Shown: positions 57,835 through 64,000 of the stretch, one piece after another
How positions within the stretch are numbered: the stretch's first letter is position 1
How the letters are laid out: the number at the start of each line of letters is the position of its first letter
Source of the DNA: Vibrionaceae bacterium
GTDB taxonomy: Bacteria; Pseudomonadota; Gammaproteobacteria; Enterobacterales; Vibrionaceae
Reading direction: 5' to 3'
Assembly: GCA_018222805.1 (NCBI GenBank)
Contig: JAAEZQ010000014.1
Coordinates: forward strand, 34,857-98,856
Length of the DNA stretch: 64,000 bases
Notes under the pieces: model-generated
Database searches by the model: none
The model's input: the letters and a program-made list of their open reading frames with translations, nothing else
What the model was told of the DNA's origin: nothing
Position numbers and translations under genes: made by a program

Positions 57835-58563
57835 TTAGTCGATAGGGTTAAGTTTAATCAACTCTTCCGTTCTGGCGATAGCGTCTTCAAGACCAAGTTG
57901 CTTGTAAGCTTCTAGCTGTATCTTAAGGGACTGACGTGCTGCTTCTGTATCTGGGAAGGTCTTTTGCAGTTCTTGGCTGCGGTTGATCGCTGCAATCCAC
58001 GCTTCACGGCGTAGATAGAAATCTGCCGTTGCCAAATCATAATTGGCCAAACGGTTTTTCAATGCGATCATGCGTTTTTGCGAATCTTCAGCATAATGGC
58101 TGTTTGGATAACGTTGAAGTAACTTTTTGAAGTCACCAAATGCTTGTTTAACGGGCTCTGGATCACGGTCACTACGATCAATATTAAACAGATCGTGCAT
58201 AAAGTTACGGTCTTGCGCCATGTGAGTTAAACCACGCATGTATAGTACCCAGTCCATTTTTTCATGAGTTGGGTTTAGGCGCATAAAACGAGATATGGTT
58301 GCTAAGCCAAGAGCTAGGTCGTCATTTTTGTAGTACGCATAAATGAGATCAAGTTGTACCTGTTCTGAGTAGGCACCAAATGGATAACGTGAATCTAATG
58401 CTTCTAGCTTCTCGATGGCGGTTAGCCAGTTACCAGTTTGAAGCGAAGTTTGTGCGTCTGCATACAGTTCCGAAGGTGGCACATCAGGAACGATTTCTTC
58501 TTTGCTTGCACATCCAAACAGAAGGGATACCGCTAAAAGGCCTGTTAAAGTCTGACGTTTCAT
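57835..58563 (-). CDS. bamD: Outer membrane assembly lipoprotein BamD
   Basis: A 242-residue lipoprotein, essential subunit of the BAM complex that inserts beta-barrel proteins. Lipobox LFGC with Cys18; +2 Ala favours the outer membrane. TPR-like repeats fill the mature part (for example WLTAIEKLEALDSRYPFG and YAEDSQKRM). Divergent from rluD as in E. coli. Confidence 0.96.
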   Translation of the reverse strand: MKRQTLTGLLAVSLLFGCASKEEIVPDVPPSELYADAQTSLQTGNWLTAIEKLEALDSRYPFGAYSEQVQLDLIYAYYKNDDLALGLATISRFMRLNPTHEKMDWVLYMRGLTHMAQDRNFMHDLFNIDRSDRDPEPVKQAFGDFKKLLQRYPNSHYAEDSQKRMIALKNRLANYDLATADFYLRREAWIAAINRSQELQKTFPDTEAARQSLKIQLEAYKQLGLEDAIARTEELIKLNPID

Positions 58564-58699
58564 ATCAGGAGTCTGTTCCTTGAATCTAAATATTTCTTAA
58601 GCTGCCGTTACTTTCTTTCCAGTAACAGATACAATGACGTAATAGTCTATTTTTCCACAGTCGTGAGCATTAGTCTCACAGTTTTTAAAAAAGTTCGAT

Positions 58700-59677
58700 A
58701 TGGCTCAGCAGATAGTATTAACAAATACAGTAAAAGATAGCCAGTTAGGTCAGCGTTTAGACCAAGCTATCGCAGAATTGTTCGCGGACTTCTCTCGCTC
58801 TCGCCTGAAAGAATGGCTTCTTGAGGGGAAAGTTCAAGTGAATGGTGAAGTTGTCACCAAACCTCGCACCAAAGTCATGGGCGGCGAGGAAATTACATTG
58901 CAAGCCGAGCTGGAAGATGAAGAACGCTGGGAAGCGCAAGATATCCCGCTGGATATCGTCTACGAAGATGATGACATCATCGTAATCAATAAGCCTCGTG
59001 ATTTTGTTGTACACCCAGGTGCGGGTACGCCTGATGGTACGGTGCTAAATGCATTGCTCCATCATTACCCGGATATTGCCGAAGTACCGCGTGCAGGCAT
59101 TGTTCACCGTCTGGATAAAGACACTACAGGTTTGATGGTTGTAGCGAAAACGGTACCAGCGCAGACGCGTTTAGTTCGCGCACTGCAAAAGCGTAATATC
59201 ACTCGTGAATACGAGGCGATTGCTATTGGTCGCATGACTGCTGGTGGTAAAGTCGATCAACCGATTGGCCGTCACTCGACGAAGCGTACATTAATGGCAG
59301 TAGCTCCAATGGGTAAACCAGCCGTTACTCACTACCGTGTTGCGGAGCACTTCCGTGAGCACACGCGTATTCGCTTGCGTCTTGAGACTGGTCGTACTCA
59401 CCAGATCCGTGTTCATATGTCTTACCTGCAGCACCCATTGTTGGGTGATACGGCTTACGGTGGTCGCGCACGTATTCCTACCGGGGCATCGCAAGAGCTG
59501 ACAGATATGATTCGTGGCTTTGACCGTCAAGCGCTTCACGCTGTGATGCTGCGTTTCGAACACCCTATCACTGGTGAAGAACTGGAGTTCCATGCTCCAG
59601 TGCCAGACGATATGGTGGCAATGACCGAAGCACTGCGTAAAGATACTGAAGAATACGGTTTACCGGACGAATTCTAA
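58700..59677 (+). CDS. rluD: 23S rRNA pseudouridine synthase RluD
   Basis: A 325-residue enzyme making pseudouridines 1911, 1915 and 1917 in helix 69. S4-like RNA-binding domain at 18-80; catalytic D139 in HRLDKDTTG at the same number as in E. coli; GRTHQIRVH near 233-241. The downstream gene pgeF begins one base after its stop, so they are translationally coupled. Confidence 0.97.
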   Translation: MAQQIVLTNTVKDSQLGQRLDQAIAELFADFSRSRLKEWLLEGKVQVNGEVVTKPRTKVMGGEEITLQAELEDEERWEAQDIPLDIVYEDDDIIVINKPRDFVVHPGAGTPDGTVLNALLHHYPDIAEVPRAGIVHRLDKDTTGLMVVAKTVPAQTRLVRALQKRNITREYEAIAIGRMTAGGKVDQPIGRHSTKRTLMAVAPMGKPAVTHYRVAEHFREHTRIRLRLETGRTHQIRVHMSYLQHPLLGDTAYGGRARIPTGASQELTDMIRGFDRQALHAVMLRFEHPITGEELEFHAPVPDDMVAMTEALRKDTEEYGLPDEF

Positions 59678-59678
59678 G

Positions 59679-60407
59679 ATGAAGATCATTGTCCCTAACT
59701 GGCCAGCGCCTAAAAATGTAAAAGCGTTTGCTTCCACGCGAGTGGGAGGCGTTTCGACGGGAGCCTATCAAGGGCTTAATCTGGGCGCTCACGTTGGGGA
59801 CGATTTGTCATTAGTAGAACAAAACCGTGACTGGTTGATGAAGCAGGCCGAAATGCCAAGTGCACCGGTTTGGTTGAATCAGACTCATTCTACCGTCGTA
59901 ACACAAGTATCAGAACCGACGTCTCTGGTTCTTGATGCGGATGGTGTGTTCACCAATTCTGGCTATGTTGTATGTTCTGCGATGACCGCAGATTGTCTGC
60001 CGGTGATTTTAACCAATAGCCAAGGAACACAAGTTGCGGCAGTCCATGCTGGCTGGCGAGGTTTAGCAAATGGCATCGTCGAAAATGCTTTAGAGATGTT
60101 TTCTGGTGATGTGATGGTATGGCTTGGGCCTGCTATCGGTCCAGAAGCATTTGAAGTCGGTGAAGATGTTCTGCAAGCTTTTGTTGATTTTGATCCTAAG
60201 GCTGAGCAAGCGTTTATTCCGCGAGACATTGAAGGCAAGTGGTTTGCCGATATGTCAAAGCTCGCAACGCAGCGCCTTAGTAAAGCAGGTGTTTCCCAAG
60301 TGTTTGACTCCGGCTTGTGTACTTATCACAACCGTGATGATTTTTACTCTTATCGCCGTGATGGTGTGACCGGGCGGCAAGCGACCTTTATCTGGTTGGA
60401 AGATTAG
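59679..60407 (+). CDS. pgeF: Purine nucleoside phosphorylase / peptidoglycan editing factor PgeF (YfiH)
   Basis: A 242-residue protein of the multicopper-oxidase-like (DUF152) family. In E. coli it helps exclude non-canonical precursors from peptidoglycan; homologues have purine nucleoside phosphorylase or laccase-like activity. Metal or active-site region: NQTHSTVV near 67-74, TADCLPVIL near 105-113, and HAGWRGLANGI near 124-134. Coupled to rluD. Confidence 0.92.
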   Translation: MKIIVPNWPAPKNVKAFASTRVGGVSTGAYQGLNLGAHVGDDLSLVEQNRDWLMKQAEMPSAPVWLNQTHSTVVTQVSEPTSLVLDADGVFTNSGYVVCSAMTADCLPVILTNSQGTQVAAVHAGWRGLANGIVENALEMFSGDVMVWLGPAIGPEAFEVGEDVLQAFVDFDPKAEQAFIPRDIEGKWFADMSKLATQRLSKAGVSQVFDSGLCTYHNRDDFYSYRRDGVTGRQATFIWLED

Positions 60408-60429
60408 ATTTTAACCAGTACTTAAAAGT

Positions 60430-60460
60430 GGTGATGCATACCTTTGCGTTTGCATCACTG
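60430..60460 (+). terminator. Weak terminator-like hairpin after pgeF
   Basis: An 8-bp stem gtgatgca/tgcatcac with a 12-base loop followed by a T-rich stretch. Confidence 0.5.
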
Positions 60461-60482
60461 TTTATATTTATTTACATCCTCC

Positions 60483-60511
60483 CTTGAAATTCCCCTTGCG
60501 AGTATCCATCT
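60483..60511 (+). promoter_or_regulatory. Sigma-32 (RpoH) heat-shock promoter of clpB
   Basis: -35 CTTGAAA at 60483-60489 exact; -10 ATCCATCT at 60504-60511, 6 of 8 to CCCCATNT; spacer 14 bases. It lies 46 bases before the clpB ATG, matching the known heat-shock control of clpB. Confidence 0.8.
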
Positions 60512-60556
60512 TTCTATTGTCATTAGTATTCTCTTAGTGAGGTTAGGAAGGTCGAT

Positions 60557-63130
60557 ATGCGTCTTGATAGATTCACAAGTAAGTTTCAAATCGCTATCTC
60601 TGATGCTCAATCACTAGCGTTGGGGCGAGATCATCAATATATAGAGCCAGTTCACCTGATGGTGGCTTTGCTTGACCAGAATGGCAGTCCAGTTCGTCCA
60701 TTGTTGACTATGTTGGACGTGGATGTGACACACCTGCGCTCTAAGTTGGGCGAAATGCTGGATCGTTTGCCAAAAGTGAGCGGTATTGGTGGTGATGTGC
60801 AGCTTTCTGGCGCTATGGGCACGTTGTTTAACTTGTGTGACAAAGTTGCTCAAAAACGCCAGGACTCTTACATTTCGTCAGAAGTTTTCCTCCTAGCCGC
60901 ACTTGAAGATAAAGGTCCGCTTGGTCAGTTATTGAAAGAAGTCGGTTTAACCGAGCAGAAAGTAAGCCAGGCGATCGAAAAGATCAGAGGTGGTCAAAAG
61001 GTCGATGATCCGAATGCGGAAGAGCTTCGTCAGGCTTTGGAAAAGTTCACCATAGACCTTACCGAACGAGCAGAGCAGGGTAAATTGGATCCGGTGATTG
61101 GCCGCGATGATGAAATCCGCCGTACGATCCAAGTTCTGCAACGTCGTACCAAAAATAACCCAGTAATCATTGGTGAACCTGGTGTGGGTAAAACAGCGAT
61201 TGTTGAAGGACTTGCTCAACGCATCATTAATAACGAAGTTCCGGAAGGCCTTCGTGGTCGACGTGTATTGGCGTTGGATATGGGCGCGTTAGTTGCGGGT
61301 GCAAAATACCGAGGTGAGTTCGAAGAGCGCTTGAAATCAGTATTGAATGAGTTAGCTAAAGAAGAAGGCAACATCATTCTGTTTATTGATGAGCTGCATA
61401 CCATGGTGGGCGCTGGTAAAGGTGAAGGTTCTATGGATGCGGGTAACATGCTGAAACCCGCATTGGCGCGTGGTGAACTTCACTGTGTTGGTGCGACAAC
61501 TTTGGACGAATACCGTAAGTACATTGAGAAAGATGCGGCATTAGAGCGTCGTTTCCAAAAAGTGCTGGTAGATGAACCAACCGTTGAAGATACGGTCGCA
61601 ATTTTACGTGGTTTGAAAGAGCGTTATGAGCTGCACCACCATGTAGAAATTACCGATCCGGCTATCGTTGCGGCAGCAAGTTTGTCACATCGATACGTTT
61701 CCGATCGTCAATTACCTGATAAGGCGATCGACTTAATCGATGAGGCCGCATCAAGCATTCGTCTTCAAATCGATTCGAAACCAGAGTCTTTGGATAAGCT
61801 TGAGCGTAAAATCATTCAGTTAAAGATTGAGCAGCAAGCGTTGAGTAACGAGCATGATGAAGCGAGTGAAAAGCGTCTGACTACTTTAAATGAAGAGTTG
61901 ACTGAAAAAGAGCGCGAATATGCTGAGTTAGAAGAGGTATGGAATACAGAAAAAGCCGCACTATCGGGTACCCAACACATTAAATCTGAGCTTGAGCAAG
62001 CACGGATGGATATGGAGTTTGCTCGCCGTGCCGGTGATCTAAACCGTATGTCTGAGTTGCAATACGGTCGTATTCCTGAGCTGGAAAAACAGTTGGACTT
62101 GGCTGCACAAGCAGAAATGCAAGAGATGACGTTGCTACGTAACAAAGTTACTGATAACGAAATCGCGGAAGTGCTGTCCAAACAAACCGGCATTCCGGTC
62201 TCTAAGATGCTCGAAGCAGAGAAAGAAAAACTGCTTCGCATGGAAGATGTATTGCATCAACGTGTTATTGGCCAGGTGGAAGCGGTTGAAGTGGTCGCGA
62301 ATGCGATTCGCCGTAGCCGTGCCGGGTTGTCGGATCCAAACCGACCAATTGGCTCTTTCTTGTTCTTAGGTCCAACGGGTGTAGGTAAAACCGAGTTGTG
62401 TAAAACACTGGCAAACTTCATGTTTGATAGTGAAGACGCAATGGTGCGTATTGATATGTCTGAGTTCATGGAGAAACACTCTGTAGCGAGACTGGTTGGT
62501 GCGCCTCCGGGTTATGTCGGTTATGAAGAGGGCGGTTATCTGACGGAAGCGGTTCGCCGTAAACCTTATTCGGTGATTTTGTTGGATGAAGTAGAGAAAG
62601 CACATCCAGATGTGTTCAACATTCTGCTTCAAGTACTGGATGACGGGCGTCTGACAGATGGTCAAGGTCGTACCGTTGATTTCCGTAATACTGTGGTGAT
62701 CATGACGTCAAACCTAGGCTCTTCAAGAATCCAGGAAAACTTCGCAATACTGGATTATCAGGGCATTAAGAATGAAGTTATGGACGTGGTCAGTAAACAC
62801 TTCCGCCCTGAGTTCTTGAACCGGGTTGATGAAACCGTGGTATTCCATCCACTTGGAAAAGAGCACATTAAATCGATTGCATCCATTCAGTTGGAACGCC
62901 TGCATAAACGTTTGGCTGAGAAAGACTACGAGCTAGAAATTGGTGAAGAGGCGTTAGAGTTGATTGCTCAAGTTGGCTTTGACCCTGTATATGGTGCGCG
63001 TCCGTTGAAACGTGCAATTCAACAAAATGTTGAAAACCCATTAGCGAAGTCGATTCTTTCTGGGCAGTTTTTACCAGGAAAACCAATTGTGTTGGGTGTT
63101 GCCGACGGCAATATCATCGCCAACCAATAA
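60557..63130 (+). CDS. clpB: ATP-dependent disaggregase ClpB
   Basis: An 857-residue Hsp100 chaperone, the same length as E. coli ClpB, that with DnaK dissolves protein aggregates. N-domain 1-145; AAA1 Walker A GEPGVGKT near 206; the long coiled-coil middle domain about 405-530; AAA2 Walker A GPTGVGKT near 605; pore loops KYRGEFE and GYVGYEEGG. The usually conserved RWTGIP before AAA2 reads KQTGIP here. ATG after AGGAAG; heat-shock promoter upstream. Confidence 0.97.
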   Translation: MRLDRFTSKFQIAISDAQSLALGRDHQYIEPVHLMVALLDQNGSPVRPLLTMLDVDVTHLRSKLGEMLDRLPKVSGIGGDVQLSGAMGTLFNLCDKVAQKRQDSYISSEVFLLAALEDKGPLGQLLKEVGLTEQKVSQAIEKIRGGQKVDDPNAEELRQALEKFTIDLTERAEQGKLDPVIGRDDEIRRTIQVLQRRTKNNPVIIGEPGVGKTAIVEGLAQRIINNEVPEGLRGRRVLALDMGALVAGAKYRGEFEERLKSVLNELAKEEGNIILFIDELHTMVGAGKGEGSMDAGNMLKPALARGELHCVGATTLDEYRKYIEKDAALERRFQKVLVDEPTVEDTVAILRGLKERYELHHHVEITDPAIVAAASLSHRYVSDRQLPDKAIDLIDEAASSIRLQIDSKPESLDKLERKIIQLKIEQQALSNEHDEASEKRLTTLNEELTEKEREYAELEEVWNTEKAALSGTQHIKSELEQARMDMEFARRAGDLNRMSELQYGRIPELEKQLDLAAQAEMQEMTLLRNKVTDNEIAEVLSKQTGIPVSKMLEAEKEKLLRMEDVLHQRVIGQVEAVEVVANAIRRSRAGLSDPNRPIGSFLFLGPTGVGKTELCKTLANFMFDSEDAMVRIDMSEFMEKHSVARLVGAPPGYVGYEEGGYLTEAVRRKPYSVILLDEVEKAHPDVFNILLQVLDDGRLTDGQGRTVDFRNTVVIMTSNLGSSRIQENFAILDYQGIKNEVMDVVSKHFRPEFLNRVDETVVFHPLGKEHIKSIASIQLERLHKRLAEKDYELEIGEEALELIAQVGFDPVYGARPLKRAIQQNVENPLAKSILSGQFLPGKPIVLGVADGNIIANQ

Positions 63131-63132
63131 AG

Positions 63133-63163
63133 AAAAAAGCCATGCATCTGCATGGCTTTTTAG
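63133..63163 (+). terminator. clpB terminator
   Basis: A 12-bp stem aaaagccatgca/tgcatggctttt with a 2-base loop, then T. Confidence 0.88.
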
Positions 63164-63587
63164 TTTCTGGGGTGTTTTAACTACAGGGCTAGAACTGTAA
63201 TTCCAATATTGAAATTATTTAAGAGAAGTTCGCATTCATGCGTATCTTCAAATAGCCTTTAGCCGTAATTGGCTTATAGGCTTTCAGTGGACCCTGAGTG
63301 ATTTGGTCTCGTTTATCAGGCCGTTATTCTTTACTAATGGTACCAATCGTGTGTGGTGAACCTGTGTTTGTTAAAGTGAGCTTTTGTAAATGGACGTATT
63401 GTTTATCAGCAAGAGCATGACGTTCAGTACTGTTATTTAGTAGAGGAAGTGAGAAAATTGATCACTGAACTGAATCAACGTATGGCGAGTTTAGAGTCAT
63501 AAGCCGCCCTATTCGGCTATAGAATCTTCAAATTGATGCTTATTTGAACGTTCAGTCTAAAAATGTCTTTTTTAGACTAATTTCCCC
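63164..63587. other. Non-coding interval between clpB and the rRNA promoters
   Basis: No intact gene. On the minus strand, 63219-63461 reads open in one frame except for a single TAA at 63324-63326, and has no ATG at its head; this may be a decayed gene remnant or chance. At 63554-63578 there is a perfect 10-bp inverted repeat (AGTCTAAAAA and its inverse) just before the first rRNA promoter. Confidence 0.4.
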
Positions 63588-63615
63588 TTGCCAACACAAT
63601 TTTTCTGCCTATAAT
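63588..63615 (+). promoter_or_regulatory. rRNA operon promoter (P1-type)
   Basis: -35 TTGCCA at 63588-63593, spacer 16, perfect -10 TATAAT at 63610-63615, with an AT-rich inverted repeat upstream that could act as an UP element. Confidence 0.8.
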
Positions 63616-63702
63616 TCGCCTCCGTTGTCTCGCAAAGCAATGCAAGATAACAAGACGGTTGAGTTAGAAAATAACTCACAGAGAAATAACTGAAAAAAGT
63701 GT

Positions 63703-63730
63703 TTGACACTAAAAGTTATCTCGCTAAAAT
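63703..63730 (+). promoter_or_regulatory. rRNA operon promoter (P2-type)
   Basis: -35 TTGACA at 63703-63708, spacer 16, -10 TAAAAT at 63725-63730, GC-rich discriminator just after, A-rich upstream sequence. A BoxA-like GCTCTTTAAAAA follows at 63762-63773. Confidence 0.82.
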
Positions 63731-63947
63731 GGCCGTCCGATTTGAGCAAGCCTCAGTCGAAACGCTCTTTAAAAATAAGAACCTATCAATCTGTGTGGGC
63801 ACTCGTTGATGATAATCCAATTAGATACCTCGGTATCAAATTAGGTTTCAATGATACGAAGTGACCATTGAATCTTCGGATTCAGCACAGTCAATTCAAA
63901 CATTACTTTATGTAATGTTCAGTATTCATTGAGCCGAACAAAATCTT

Positions 63948-64000
63948 AAATTGAAGAGTTTGATCATGGCTCAGATTGAACGCTGGCGGCAGGCCTAACA
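63948..64000 (+). rRNA. rrs: 16S ribosomal RNA, 5' end (partial)
   Basis: The universal 16S start (AAATTGAAGAGTTTGATCAT) begins at 63948 and continues with GGCTCAGATTGAACGCTGGC to the window edge. Only the first 53 bases are present. The rRNA operon follows clpB in the same direction, as rrnG does in E. coli. Confidence 0.97.

Noticed and set aside
63449..63502. 18-codon plus-strand frame with an upstream GAGGA
   Set aside because: The SD-like sequence is too close to the GTG, and the peptide matches nothing I know.

Overview
The window is a stretch of the large chromosome of a Vibrio, most likely from the Harveyi clade (V. campbellii, V. alginolyticus or V. parahaemolyticus type). I base this on recognisable Vibrio-type VpsR and HlyU, an NptA-type phosphate symporter next to nhaR, moderate GC content, and gene order that alternates between E. 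coli-like blocks and Vibrio-specific insertions. It is almost entirely core genome. I see no transposase, integrase of a mobile element, prophage or CRISPR array. XerD is the housekeeping recombinase.

Layout. 0-6 kb: alanine symporter, yaaA, srmB, trmN6, brnQ. 6-13 kb: fldB opposite xerD-dsbC-recJ-prfB-lysS; prfB carries the +1 programmed frameshift. 13-17 kb: vpsR, two small genes, a tas-like reductase and a small hypothetical gene. 17-24 kb: mutH, a 0.6 kb intergenic region that looks like the DnaA-reactivating locus DARS2, then rppH-ptsP-tauE-lgt-thyA. 24-28.5 kb: a DUF1704 (QEGLA) metallopeptidase, nptA, nhaR, hlyU, rpsT. 29-37 kb: murJ, ribF, ileS, lspA, fkpB, ispH. 37-42 kb: the btsR-btsS pyruvate-type two-component system, a short CstA/BtsT-family transporter, and a 190-bp array of about ten LytTR-like direct repeats in front of that transporter; two small exported proteins follow. 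42-45 kb: peptidoglycan recycling (murQ, anmK, nagZ). 45-48 kb: aroF-tyrA behind TyrR boxes, and an M23 peptidase. 49-54 kb: ettA, slt-trpR, yjjX. 54-64 kb: pheA with an unannotated-length pheL leader peptide and attenuator, raiA, mltF, bamD, rluD-pgeF, clpB with a sigma-32 type promoter, and finally the promoters and first bases of an rRNA operon. The clpB-rrn junction is also found in E. coli (rrnG).

Functional themes: translation and its quality control (prfB, lysS, ileS, rpsT, ettA, raiA, srmB, rluD, trmN6); envelope building and recycling (lgt, lspA, murJ, bamD, slt, mltF, M23, murQ-anmK-nagZ); aromatic amino-acid synthesis with its regulators (aroF-tyrA, pheLA, trpR); and nutrient uptake (alanine, branched-chain amino acids, phosphate, pyruvate-type).

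The features I consider most worth a second look are the 20-bp-period operator array upstream of the CstA-family transporter (41044-41232), the DARS2-like DnaA-box region (17934-18552), the pheL attenuator, the lipobox on DsbC, and the small-ORF pair with a long 3' hairpin downstream of vpsR. All identifications are from reading the sequence and from memory of family members; no database search was run.
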